From Rhodococcus opacus B4 (GTDB lineage: Bacteria; Actinomycetota; Actinomycetes; Mycobacteriales; Mycobacteriaceae), in the NCBI RefSeq assembly GCF_000010805.1, contig NC_012522.1, forward strand, positions 5,022,001 to 5,086,000: a stretch of 64,000 nt of DNA. Reading direction: 5' to 3'. Numbering within the stretch: the first letter of the stretch is position 1; the number at the start of each line of letters is the position of its first letter. The notes under the pieces are model-generated. The model saw only the letters and a program-made list of their open reading frames with translations, made no database searches and was not told where the DNA came from. Positions 43,754 through 52,212 of the stretch are shown here, in pieces. The position numbers and the translations under genes are program-made.

Positions 43754-43768
43754 TGCACGAAACGCGCA
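43754..43768. promoter_or_regulatory. candidate DeoR operator B2, TGCAC-GAAAC-GCGCA
   Basis: A second copy with one arm mismatch, exactly 30 bases (three helical turns) after B1. Paired sites on one face of the helix suit a multimeric repressor. Confidence 0.5.
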
Positions 43769-43791
43769 TCTATTCGGGCAAAGGCGGCACG

Positions 43792-46017
43792 ATGAGACCG
43801 AAATCGATCGGATCCGATCCGACCGTCGCGGTCCTCGCCGACGACCTGTCCGGCGCGGCCGAAGTGGCGAGTGCCTTCGTCGATCGAGGCGCGGTCTCGC
43901 TGCTTCTCGGCGCCGGCGAGGCCCACGAGCCGGGTGCGGTCGTCGTCGCGGATCTCGACACGCGGTCGATGAGCGCGGCGGAGGCCGCCCGGACGATCCG
44001 GAACGCGCTCGCCGGCCTTCCGTCCGGCACGCTCGTGGTGAAGAAGATCGACTCGCTCCTGCGCGGCAACATCGCCGCCGAGGTGGGCGTTCTCGCCGAC
44101 GGCGGTCCGGTGGTGTTCGCGGCGGGCCTGCCCGCAGTCGACCGGACGGTGCGTGGCGGCGTCGTGCACCTCGGTTCGACGCCGCTCCACGCCGCCGGTG
44201 TCTGGTCGGCGGAATCCACGTCGCCCCCGGAGTCGATCGCCGCACTCTTCCCGGGCCGTCCCACCCGGAACGTGCCTCGCGGTGCCGGCGTCGCCGAGGC
44301 GCTCGCCCGCGCGGCGTCGGACGGCGCCCTCGCGATCTGCGACATCGAGACCGATGCCGACCTCGACGCGATCGTTCTGGCCTGCCGCACAATTCCCGGA
44401 GCGCGACTGGTCGGGACGTCCGCCCTCGCGGCGGCGGTGGCCCGGACGTTGCCCCGTCGCGGCGTTCCCGCCCCGGCGACCACCCTCCCGGAATCCGTGC
44501 TGACCGTCGTCGGGACCGCGGAACCCGTTGCCGTGCAACAGGTGGCAGCGCTCGTCGCCGACGGCACCCGGCACGTTGCCGTCGACGCCCGGAAGCTTCT
44601 GCTCGGCGCCGTCGACACCGCGCCCCTGCGCCGCGCGCTCGACACCGGTTCCGCCGTCGTGACGGTCACCGGCGACGTGGACCCGTCGAACGCCCGGAGT
44701 CTCTCGGCCGCCCTCGGCCGTCTCGTCGCCGCCCTGCAGAACGACCGCCGATCAGATCTCGTGCTCACCGGCGGGGAGACGGCACGCGCCGTCGTCGACG
44801 CCCTGGGCATCACGTCCCTTCGGCCGATCCACGAAGTCCACCACGGCGCCGTCGCCTCCGTGGCGTCCGACGGACGGCGGGTCGTCACCAGACCCGGCAG
44901 CTTCGGCGACACCACCAGCCTCTCCGCGATCGCGGCCTACCTGCGCGGCGATCAGCCGCCCACTCACACTCCCACACAGCGAGGACCACACATGAGCGCG
45001 TCAATCGATACCGCGAACCTGCCCGCCGTCGCCGTCACCATGGGCGACGGTGCCGGAATCGGCCCAGAGGTGATCGTCCCCGCACTGCTGGACGACGCCA
45101 CCCGGTCCTGGTGCAACCCCGTCGTCATCGGCGACGCCAAGCGGTTGCGTCTCGCGGCGAACGTCCTCGGCATCGACGCCGACATCGTGACCGTCGCGTC
45201 GATCGCGGACGCTCAGTCGGTGCCCGGACGCGTCAACGTGATCGACCTCGACCTCCTGCCCGAGGACCTGCCGTGGGGCGAACTGTCGCCGGTCGCCGGT
45301 CACGCCGCGTACGAGTACATCCGCGTCGCGAGCGAACTGGCCGTGCGCGGAGAGGTCCAGGCCATCTGCACCGCGCCGCTCAACAAGGAAGCGCTGCACG
45401 CCGCAGGCCACATCTTCCCGGGGCACACCGAACTCCTCGCCCACCTCACCGGCACCGAGGAGGTGTCGATGATGCTGTCGACGCCGAAACTCAAGGTGAT
45501 CCACGTGACCACCCACATCGGTCTGCTCGACGCCGTCGCCAGGATCGAACCCGGCTTGGTCGAGAGGACCATCCGGCGGGGACACGAGGCGCTGGTGCGC
45601 TCCGGGATCGCGAACCCGAAGATCGGGGTGTGCGGCATCAATCCGCACGCCGGAGAGCACGGACTGTTCGGCTACGGCGAGGAAGAGCAGAAGATCATTC
45701 CCGCGGTCGAGGTGCTGAAGGCGGACGGCATCGACGTCCACGGTCCGTTGCCCGCGGACACGGCCTTCTTCCTCGCGGGACGCGGCGACTACGACCTCAT
45801 CGTCGCGATGTATCACGACCAGGGACACGGGCCGGTGAAGGTCCTCGGCATCGAGGCCGGTGTCAACATCACGGTGGGGCTGCCCGTCATCCGGACCTCG
45901 GTCGACCACGGCACCGCCTTCGACATCGCGGGCAAGGGTATTGCGGAGGCCGGTAGTATGGTCGAAGCTCTTCGTCAGGCTGCCGAATTGGCAACCAGCA
46001 CAGCGGTTGTGAAGTAG
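43792..46017 (+). CDS. fusion of DUF1537 acid-sugar kinase with PdxA-type dehydrogenase
   Basis: A single 741-residue open frame. Residues 1 to about 390 are a DUF1537/OtnK-type kinase (VAVLADDLSGAAEV at the N-terminus, VVKKIDSLLRGNI, LVLTGGETARAVVDALG). Residues 401-741 are a complete PdxA-type dehydrogenase (VTMGDGAGIGPEV, GHTELLAHL, GINPHAGEHGLFG, MYHDQGHGPVKVLG, SVDHGTAFDIAGKG). Kinases of this family phosphorylate four-carbon acid sugars, and the PdxA2 partner oxidises and decarboxylates the product, so the fusion joins two consecutive steps. An internal ATG at 44992 (Met401) has AGGA at good spacing, so a free PdxA could also be made. ATG 43792 has AAAGG upstream. Confidence 0.9.
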   Translation: MRPKSIGSDPTVAVLADDLSGAAEVASAFVDRGAVSLLLGAGEAHEPGAVVVADLDTRSMSAAEAARTIRNALAGLPSGTLVVKKIDSLLRGNIAAEVGVLADGGPVVFAAGLPAVDRTVRGGVVHLGSTPLHAAGVWSAESTSPPESIAALFPGRPTRNVPRGAGVAEALARAASDGALAICDIETDADLDAIVLACRTIPGARLVGTSALAAAVARTLPRRGVPAPATTLPESVLTVVGTAEPVAVQQVAALVADGTRHVAVDARKLLLGAVDTAPLRRALDTGSAVVTVTGDVDPSNARSLSAALGRLVAALQNDRRSDLVLTGGETARAVVDALGITSLRPIHEVHHGAVASVASDGRRVVTRPGSFGDTTSLSAIAAYLRGDQPPTHTPTQRGPHMSASIDTANLPAVAVTMGDGAGIGPEVIVPALLDDATRSWCNPVVIGDAKRLRLAANVLGIDADIVTVASIADAQSVPGRVNVIDLDLLPEDLPWGELSPVAGHAAYEYIRVASELAVRGEVQAICTAPLNKEALHAAGHIFPGHTELLAHLTGTEEVSMMLSTPKLKVIHVTTHIGLLDAVARIEPGLVERTIRRGHEALVRSGIANPKIGVCGINPHAGEHGLFGYGEEEQKIIPAVEVLKADGIDVHGPLPADTAFFLAGRGDYDLIVAMYHDQGHGPVKVLGIEAGVNITVGLPVIRTSVDHGTAFDIAGKGIAEAGSMVEALRQAAELATSTAVVK

Positions 46018-46028
46018 GGAGACGAAAC

Positions 46029-46796
46029 ATGGCGGTTCGTGAGTCGGAAGCACGCCGGTCCGAGATCGTGCGACTGGCCCGGTCGATCGGACTGGCCAGC
46101 GTCGACGACCTGTCGGCACAGTTCGGTGTCACGGCCTCCACCATCCGGCGCGACCTGAGCCAGCTCACGTCCCAAGGGCTGATCGCCCGGACGTACGGCG
46201 GTGCGATCGCGCTCGACCCTCAGCAGGAGTCGTCACTCCGCCAGCGCGCCCTCGAGGGCTTCGACGCGAAGCGGTCGATCGCGGAATGGGCCGCGAACCA
46301 GGTGCGTCCGGGTGAGACGATCCTCCTCGACGCCGGCACCACCGTGGGCGCGATGGGGGAGTTCCTGCGTGAGATCGAGAACATCACCGTCATCGCGGCG
46401 GGTCTCACGGCCCTCGAATCGCTCGCCGACGCCGACTCCGTGCGCGTCGAATGCATCGGCGGAACCCTGCGCCACCTCAGCCAGGGGTTCGTCGGCCCGC
46501 TCGCCGAGGCGGCGCTCCAGCGCGTCACCTTCGACCGCGCGTTCCTCGGAGCGGACGCCGTCACCGCGGATCTGGGCATCTGCGAGGCCGAACTGGAACA
46601 GACCCGCCTCAAGGAGATCATGATCGAACGCGCCGACGAGGTGTACGTGCTCGCGCACGCGGCCAAACTCGGACGCCGCCCGTTCCACGCGTGGGCTCCC
46701 ATCCCGCCGGGAACGACGATCGTCACCGACAACTCGGCCGACCACGAACAGACGGCACCGTTCGACGACGCCGGAATGCGGGTCGTGCGGGTCTGA
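46029..46796 (+). CDS. DeoR-family transcriptional repressor
   Basis: A 255-residue regulator. The N-terminal helix-turn-helix (VDDLSAQFGVTASTIRRDLSQL) is followed by ARTYGGAI, and the effector domain (ILLDAGTTVGAMGEFL, ..GGTLRHLSQGFVGPLAE, FLGADAV) belongs to the sugar-phosphate-binding DeoR C-terminal family. It begins 11 bases after the fusion gene and should respond to the phosphorylated acid sugar made by the kinase. Candidate operators TGCGC-N5-GCGCA at 40026 and 43724 sit at the two promoters of the locus. Confidence 0.88.
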   Translation: MAVRESEARRSEIVRLARSIGLASVDDLSAQFGVTASTIRRDLSQLTSQGLIARTYGGAIALDPQQESSLRQRALEGFDAKRSIAEWAANQVRPGETILLDAGTTVGAMGEFLREIENITVIAAGLTALESLADADSVRVECIGGTLRHLSQGFVGPLAEAALQRVTFDRAFLGADAVTADLGICEAELEQTRLKEIMIERADEVYVLAHAAKLGRRPFHAWAPIPPGTTIVTDNSADHEQTAPFDDAGMRVVRV

Positions 46797-46804
46797 GGGG
46801 GCGC

Positions 46805-47305
46805 CTACCGCTTGTCCTTCTTCGCCTGCCGGCGTGCGCCGGCGGCAATCGTGGAGGCCTCGTACTTCTTGCGGCCGGACGACTTCCGGGTTTCGTCGAC
46901 ACGCACCTTGCCGGGCGAGCCGACCTTGCCGTTGCTGTCGCCGAGTTCGCTGAACGACGGGGAATCGCTGCGGGCGCGGGCGAGCCGCTGGTCCTTCAAG
47001 TCGCGGGCGCTCGCGCGGGCCGCCGTGGCCAACCGGCGGCTCACCCGACTCAGTGCCGCCTCGAACACTTCCGCCTTCTCGGCGTTGCGCACGTTGGCCG
47101 CTTTCCCCGCCCCGCGCGCACCCTTGTCCTCGACCTTCGCGGCGCCTTCCTGGCGGTACAGCTTGACGTGCTTGTTGCGGGCGCGGCGAACGCTGGTGTG
47201 CAGCGTGATCAGCTTGTCCTCGTCGAGATCGGCCATCTGCGCTTTCTTGGTTTCACGAATCAGCACGAACTCGTCCTCGGACAGGGAGTTCAGAATCTTG
47301 TTCAT
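46805..47305 (-). CDS. basic lysine/arginine-rich hypothetical protein
   Basis: A 166-residue very basic protein. The first 60 residues look helical (LSEDEFVLIRETKKAQMADLDEDKLITLHTSVRRARNKHVKLY); the rest is rich in Lys, Arg, Ala and Ser, with SSGRKKYEAST and a terminal RRQAKKDKR. The composition suggests nucleic-acid or cell-wall-polyanion binding. I do not recognise a named family. It converges on the deoR gene with an 8-base gap and is unlikely to belong to that locus. Confidence 0.65.
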   Translation of the reverse strand: MNKILNSLSEDEFVLIRETKKAQMADLDEDKLITLHTSVRRARNKHVKLYRQEGAAKVEDKGARGAGKAANVRNAEKAEVFEAALSRVSRRLATAARASARDLKDQRLARARSDSPSFSELGDSNGKVGSPGKVRVDETRKSSGRKKYEASTIAAGARRQAKKDKR

Positions 47306-47341
47306 GTCGGCTCCGATCCGGCCACAGGCCGTGAGTTGTAG

Positions 47342-48151
47342 TCATGGTAGCTGGGAAACATTCGCGCCGGTCCGTTTCGGCGAGGTCGGGGTCACCTCCC
47401 CGGCCAGCCGCTGATTAGTCTGTGCAAGTTGCCATTCCGTCTGGCCGCGCAGCCTGCCGACCCGGTCGGGGTCGAGGCGGTCGCACACGAAGTCCCAGTG
47501 CACCGCGACGTGATCGCCGACCGCGAGACCGGCGACGAAAGCCCCCTCGGGCACCCGGTAGTCGGCCAGGTCGTCCTGCTCGGGCCCGAGGGACAGCCGG
47601 GTGCCGTCCCACCGCAGTCGCGCGGACCGGACGACGGCACGATCGTGATCGAGGCCGACCACCTCACCCCAGCGGATGCGGCACGAGTCGAGAACCTGCA
47701 GCGGCTGCGGCAGTCCGGTGTGCAGCAGCCGCGACCACGGATACACCCCGAACACGTGGAAGTTGTGGGTGGGCGCCGCCTCCCCGAGCAGATCTGCGGT
47801 GAGGTGCTTCCAGTAGTGGCCGGCCTGCGACGCCAGGCGGGCGAGCAGTGCGGCGCCGAACTCGGCGCGGTCGATGCGGTCGGACAGCTCGTCCGCGGTC
47901 CAATAGGCTCGAACGACGCTCTCGTCCAAAGGGTCCGGGATTCCCGACAGCTGCGCGATCACCTCCTGGTAGGGCCACGCGCCGCTGAACTGCCTCGCCA
48001 AGGCCGCCACGTCGGTGTCCGGCGCCGCGCCGCACGCGACCGCCTGCAGTCGCTCCGAGCCGGGCGGACCGCAGTAGCCCAGGGCGTTCGGGGCGTGCGC
48101 GTACTGCGCGAACACGCGGTGCCCGGGCGGCATCCCGTGTTCGCGCGGCAT
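47342..48151 (-). CDS. DUF6390-like protein of the hydrogenase maturation operon
   Basis: A 269-residue protein starting MPREHGMPPGHRVFAQYAHAPNALGYCGPPG. The pattern is found in actinobacterial hydrogenase gene clusters, to my knowledge under the DUF6390 label, without a proven function. Several conserved His and Trp residues (HYWKH, HNFHVFGVYPWSRLL) and a C-terminal beta domain with VHWDFVCDRL are seen. It begins six bases after hypD, so it belongs to the operon. ATG 48151 preferred over GTG 48154 for spacing. Confidence 0.7.
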   Translation of the reverse strand: MPREHGMPPGHRVFAQYAHAPNALGYCGPPGSERLQAVACGAAPDTDVAALARQFSGAWPYQEVIAQLSGIPDPLDESVVRAYWTADELSDRIDRAEFGAALLARLASQAGHYWKHLTADLLGEAAPTHNFHVFGVYPWSRLLHTGLPQPLQVLDSCRIRWGEVVGLDHDRAVVRSARLRWDGTRLSLGPEQDDLADYRVPEGAFVAGLAVGDHVAVHWDFVCDRLDPDRVGRLRGQTEWQLAQTNQRLAGEVTPTSPKRTGANVSQLP

Positions 48152-48157
48152 CACCGA

Positions 48158-49285
48158 TCAGCCTCGCTGGCCGAGCAATTGGGCCGTCTCGCGGTGCAGC
48201 CTGCCGAAGTTGTAGTACGCGGCGCACGCACCCTCCGGAGAGACCATGCACGTGCCGATCGGGGTCTCCGGTGTGCAGGCCGTCCCGAACACCTTGCACT
48301 CCCACGGTTTGATGACGCCCTTGAGGACCTCGCCGCACTGGCAGGCCTTCGGATCCGCGACTCGCACACCCGGCATCGAGAACTTCTCCTCGGCGTCGAA
48401 TTCGTGGTAGTCGCGGTGGACCTTGAGCGCGCTGTGCGAGATGAAACCGAGCCCGCGCCACTCGAAGTGCGGTCGCAGTTCGAACGTCTCGGCCATCAGC
48501 TTCAGCGCCTGCACGTTGCCCTCCGCACGCACCACCCGCTTGTACTGGTTCTCGATCTCGCAGCGCCCCTCCCGGATCTGCTGGAGCAGCATGTGCACCG
48601 ACGCGAGGATGTCGAGCGGCTCGAAACCCGCGACCACCATCGGTTTCCCGTACACCTCGTTCACGAACCGGTACGGGCGCAGCCCCACCACGGTGGACAC
48701 GTGGCCCGGGCCCAGGAAACCCGACAACCGGAGGTCGGGGGACTCGAGGATCGCCTTGATCGGCGGAACGATCGTGACGTGGTTGCAGAACACGCTGAAA
48801 TTCGTCACGCCCAGCGCCCGCGCGCGCACCAGGGTCACCGCGGTCGACGGCGCGGTGGTCTCGAAACCGACGGCGAAGAACACCACCTGGCGGTCGGGGT
48901 TGTCGAGCGCGACCTTGAGCGCGTCCAGCGGCGAATACACGAAGCGGACGTCCGCGCCGCGGGCCTTGGCCTCGATGAGATTGCCCTTGGATCCGGGCAC
49001 CCGCATCATGTCGCCGAACGTCGTGAAGATGACGCCGGGCTGTTCGGCGAGCCACATGGCGTCGTCGACACGGCCCATCGGGATGACGCACACCGGACAC
49101 CCGGGTCCGTGCACCAACTCCACGCTCTCCGGCAGCAGGTGCTCGATGCCGTGCCGGTAGATGGTGTGGGTGTGGCCGCCGCACACCTCCATGAACTTGA
49201 ACTCGTCGCCGCGGGCCAGTTCGGTGATGGATTTGACCAGGGCGCGCGCCGCCGCCGGGTCCCGGAATTCGTCGACGAACTTCAT
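48158..49285 (-). CDS. hypD: hydrogenase maturation protein HypD
   Basis: A 375-residue iron-sulfur protein on which, with HypC, the Fe(CN)2CO centre of [NiFe] hydrogenase is built. Conserved blocks are MEVCGGHTHTIYRHG, HGPGCPVCVIP, GFETTAP, FCNHVTIVPPI, and the C-terminal cysteine cluster region (DPKACQCGEVLKGVIKPWECKVFGTACTPETPIGTCMVS). It is full length, and lies 25 bases downstream of hypC. Confidence 0.97.
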   Translation of the reverse strand: MKFVDEFRDPAAARALVKSITELARGDEFKFMEVCGGHTHTIYRHGIEHLLPESVELVHGPGCPVCVIPMGRVDDAMWLAEQPGVIFTTFGDMMRVPGSKGNLIEAKARGADVRFVYSPLDALKVALDNPDRQVVFFAVGFETTAPSTAVTLVRARALGVTNFSVFCNHVTIVPPIKAILESPDLRLSGFLGPGHVSTVVGLRPYRFVNEVYGKPMVVAGFEPLDILASVHMLLQQIREGRCEIENQYKRVVRAEGNVQALKLMAETFELRPHFEWRGLGFISHSALKVHRDYHEFDAEEKFSMPGVRVADPKACQCGEVLKGVIKPWECKVFGTACTPETPIGTCMVSPEGACAAYYNFGRLHRETAQLLGQRG

Positions 49286-49310
49286 CCCTGTTACCTCGTT
49301 CTTGCTGTAG

Positions 49311-49583
49311 TCACGCGATTTCGGACGAGTTGAACGCGTCGATCTCGTTCACGTAGTCGGCGCCCATCTTCTGCACCTGATCCAACGTCAGCTGCGCCTC
49401 GATCTCGTCGATCTTCGCCATCGCGAAACCGACGTGCACGAGCACCCAGTCACCGACGACGAGACCTTCTTCGGCGAGCAGTCGCACACTGATCGTTCTC
49501 TGGACGCCGTTCACGTCCACCTTCGCCAGATGCTGTTCGGGATCGACGATGTCGACCACCTGACCGGGTATCCCCAGACACAT
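49311..49583 (-). CDS. hypC: hydrogenase maturation chaperone HypC
   Basis: A 90-residue chaperone with the invariant MCLGIPG start, whose Cys2 carries the Fe(CN)2CO unit with HypD and delivers it to the large subunit. The beta-barrel part (VGDWVLVHVGFAMAKID) is normal; the C-terminal tail is slightly longer than in E. coli. GAGAGGAG precedes the ATG at 49583. A second HypC domain is fused to another protein of this operon (51419-52168). Confidence 0.95.
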   Translation of the reverse strand: MCLGIPGQVVDIVDPEQHLAKVDVNGVQRTISVRLLAEEGLVVGDWVLVHVGFAMAKIDEIEAQLTLDQVQKMGADYVNEIDAFNSSEIA

Positions 49584-49608
49584 CGTGGTTCTCCTCTCGG
49601 GCTGTACT

Positions 49609-50709
49609 TCAGCAGATTCGGGGGAGCGGGTCGCCGACGAGCATGTCGACGATCCGGCTGCCGCCGAACGACGTTCGCAGTGCGACGATGCCCGGCGGCT
49701 CGGCCAGGATCTCGCCCACCACAGCGGCATCGGCTCCCCGCGGATGCGCCCGCAACGCCGCGACGGCCGCGTTCGCCTCCGCCGCCGCGACGACGGCGAC
49801 GAACTTGCCCTCGTTCGCCACGTACAGCGGGTCGATGCCGAGCATGTCGCAGGCGCCCAGCACCTGAGGCTCGATGGGCAGGGAATGTTCGTCGATGATG
49901 ACCGCGAGCTGGCAGGCGTGGGCCAGTTCGTTGCACACGGTGCCGACACCGCCGCGGGTGGCGTCCCGCATCCACCGCGTCGACGGGGCCGCCTCCAGCA
50001 ACGCCTCCACCAGCGAATTCACCGGAGCCGTGTCGGATGCGATGTCGGCCTCGATCGCCAGGTCGCCGCGGGCGAGCATGACGGCCATCCCGTGTGCGCC
50101 GATGGTCCCCGACAGCAGAACCTTGTCACCCGCATGCACGAGGTCGGGGGACAGCCGTCTGCCCTCCGGGATGACACCGACACCGGCGGTGGAGATGTAG
50201 ACGCCGTCGGCGGCGCCCTTGCCGACCACCTTGGTGTCGCCGGTGACGATCTGGACCCCGGACAGGACCGCGGCCTCGCTCATGTCGGCGACGATCTCCC
50301 GCAGTTCGGCGATCGGGAAACCCTCCTCGATGACGAACGCCGCCGACAACCACCGCGGACGGGCGCCGGACACGGCCAGATCGTTGACCGTCCCGTGCAC
50401 CGCGAGGTGTCCGATGGAACCGCCGGGAAAGCGCAGAGGCTGAACCACATACGAGTCGGTGGAGAACGCGAGCCGCTCACCCGACGGCATGCTCAGCGCG
50501 GCCGCGTCACCGAGTTGCTCGAGCTCGTCGTTGCGGAACGCCTCCACGAACACCGCGTCCACCAGCGCAGCCGACGACTTTCCGCCCGCACCGTGGGCGA
50601 GTGTCACCACCTCGTCCAGCAGCCGGGGACGGCGTTGCCGGAACTTGTCGATCCGCTCGAGGACGCGGTCTTCCCGTTCCGCCGACGTGGCCGGTTCCGT
50701 CGTGCTCAT
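49609..50709 (-). CDS. hypE: hydrogenase maturation protein HypE
   Basis: A 366-residue ATP-dependent dehydratase turning the C-terminal thiocarboxamide into thiocyanate, the cyanide donor. The family's VTLAHGAGGKSS near residue 36, FSTDSYVVQPL, DATRGGVGTVCNELA and the terminal PRIC with Cys366 are present. The first 33 residues are an acidic/basic extension. It overlaps the SIS isomerase gene by four bases and works with HypF encoded upstream. Confidence 0.96.
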   Translation of the reverse strand: MSTTEPATSAEREDRVLERIDKFRQRRPRLLDEVVTLAHGAGGKSSAALVDAVFVEAFRNDELEQLGDAAALSMPSGERLAFSTDSYVVQPLRFPGGSIGHLAVHGTVNDLAVSGARPRWLSAAFVIEEGFPIAELREIVADMSEAAVLSGVQIVTGDTKVVGKGAADGVYISTAGVGVIPEGRRLSPDLVHAGDKVLLSGTIGAHGMAVMLARGDLAIEADIASDTAPVNSLVEALLEAAPSTRWMRDATRGGVGTVCNELAHACQLAVIIDEHSLPIEPQVLGACDMLGIDPLYVANEGKFVAVVAAAEANAAVAALRAHPRGADAAVVGEILAEPPGIVALRTSFGGSRIVDMLVGDPLPRIC

Positions 50710-51422
50710 GAAGCCTCCACAGAATTAGGAGCGACCCGCTCGGCAGAATGGGGCGCGACCCGCGCCATGTGTTCCTGGGCGACCGACCACAGCCGGTACC
50801 CGAGCATCGCGTGGCTCTCCTGGATCCGGTGGATGCTCTGCGAGTGGACGGTGTAGCAGAAATCGAGTTCGCCGCTCTCGGCCATCGCCAGCATCCGGCC
50901 GCCCTCGTGCCCGGCGAATCCGATGGTCAGCAGCCCACGGCTCTTCGCCTCGGTGAGCGCGGTCATCAGATCGTCCGAATTGCCGGACGTCGACAGCGCG
51001 ATGGCGACGTCCCGGTCCCGCGCGTGGGCGATGATCTGCCGCTTGAAGATCAGGTCGAAGCCGACGTCGTTGCCCAGGGCCGTCACCACGGCCTGATCGG
51101 CGGCGAGCGACCACGCGGCGACCGGACGTCCGCGGGCGGGGCGGCTGAACAGTGTCGCGAGGGTTGCGGCGTCGGTGGAACTGCCGCCGTTGCCGAACGT
51201 GTAGAGGCGGCCGCCCCGGCGGAACCGGTCGGCCATCTCGGTGCCGGCCGCGACGAGGCCGTCCCCGTATTCGTCGAGGGACTCCTTCTGCAGGCGCGCG
51301 CTCTCGGCGGCCTTCCCCCGGGCGGAGGAGGCGAGATCGTCGAGCAGGCTCTGCGCGTCGGTCTCCTCCGAGTCGATGAACGGGTACAGGAAGCTGGTGC
51401 TCTCCGAGTCGTGGGTGGTCAT
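50706..51422 (-). CDS. SIS-domain phosphosugar isomerase-like protein (GmhA type)
   Basis: A 238-residue SIS protein. The phosphosugar loop FGNGGSSTDAATLATLF and the second motif ALSTSGNSDDLMTAL are those of sedoheptulose-7-phosphate isomerases. Such genes recur inside actinobacterial hyp operons; the reason is not known to me, and a role in making or binding a maturation factor is speculative. Its start overlaps the SIS/HypC fusion gene by four bases and its end overlaps hypE by four bases. Confidence 0.85.
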   Translation of the reverse strand: MTTHDSESTSFLYPFIDSEETDAQSLLDDLASSARGKAAESARLQKESLDEYGDGLVAAGTEMADRFRRGGRLYTFGNGGSSTDAATLATLFSRPARGRPVAAWSLAADQAVVTALGNDVGFDLIFKRQIIAHARDRDVAIALSTSGNSDDLMTALTEAKSRGLLTIGFAGHEGGRMLAMAESGELDFCYTVHSQSIHRIQESHAMLGYRLWSVAQEHMARVAPHSAERVAPNSVEAS

Positions 51423-52168
51423 CGGTTCGCCTCCGCACCCGTGTCGTCGAGTCGGGTGATCGCCGCACCCGCGTGGACCAGGACGAGGTCGTTGGGCCGG
51501 ACGTCGCCGAGGACGCTGACGTCCACCCACTCCTCGCCCGCGGCCGTGCGGACCAGGGCCGGACCGAGGGGTTCGGCGGGCTCGATCACCACCTCGCCCA
51601 GGCGGCCCTCGTCGCTGCACGTGACGCAGACCGTCTCGTCGCACTCCTCGGTGTCGGGCTTCAGCAGCCCCGAGTGTTCGAAGCAGACGTGGGTGAGTTC
51701 CCACAACAGGTGGTACATGAGCACGAACCGACCGGTGGCCGGAACCATCGGGTCGTCGGAGTCGACCCACAGAATGTGGTTCGCCGCGCCCGCCGGAGGT
51801 CGGGGGCCCGCCCCGATCCACAGCGTCATCGCGCCCCACGCCGGTGCGCGGCGCATCGCGTCGACCACGGCGGGCTCGTTCGCCGACGCCACCGCCAGCA
51901 GAATGTCGCCGGGTCTGCTCGCCACCCGGGCCTGGGCCACCGGATCGGGTTCGACGAGCGCCACCGAGGGTAACGCCCGTTTGCCCATGATCACGGGATG
52001 GACGAATTCGACGGCGACGTGATGGGCGTGCGGCTCCCATTGCGGGGAGATCACCCAGAGCGTCGCGCCGTCATGGAATCTGCGGGCCAGGGACAACGCT
52101 GCCGCGGCGATATCCGCAGACAGATCCGTGTCGACGAGGTGCCCGCCCGCCTCTGCGGTGGTGGTCAT
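51419..52168 (-). CDS. fusion of an SIS-like domain with a HypC domain
   Basis: A 249-residue protein of two parts. Residues 1 to about 165 resemble a SIS-like sugar-binding fold (ATLWVISPQWEPHAHH, PGDILLAVASANEP, VLMYHLLWELTHVCFEHSG). Residues about 180-245 are a HypC/HupF beta domain (CVTCSDEGRLGEVVIEPAEPLGPALVR, then VRPNDLVLVHAGAAITRL). In normal HypC the key cysteine is residue 2; here the corresponding Cys is internal (VCVTCSD). It sits between hypF and the SIS isomerase, overlapping the latter by four bases. It may serve as a scaffold that joins the isomerase to the HypCD complex. Confidence 0.8.
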   Translation of the reverse strand: MTTTAEAGGHLVDTDLSADIAAAALSLARRFHDGATLWVISPQWEPHAHHVAVEFVHPVIMGKRALPSVALVEPDPVAQARVASRPGDILLAVASANEPAVVDAMRRAPAWGAMTLWIGAGPRPPAGAANHILWVDSDDPMVPATGRFVLMYHLLWELTHVCFEHSGLLKPDTEECDETVCVTCSDEGRLGEVVIEPAEPLGPALVRTAAGEEWVDVSVLGDVRPNDLVLVHAGAAITRLDDTGAEANR

Positions 52169-52212
52169 TCACTAGCTCCCGTCCCGGGCCGGCCGGTCGG
52201 GGGCTGCCGACG

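Noticed and set aside
44992..46017. A separate pdxA gene starting at the internal ATG
   Set aside because: There is no stop codon between the kinase and PdxA parts, so one fused gene is the simplest reading; internal initiation is kept as a possibility in the fusion entry.
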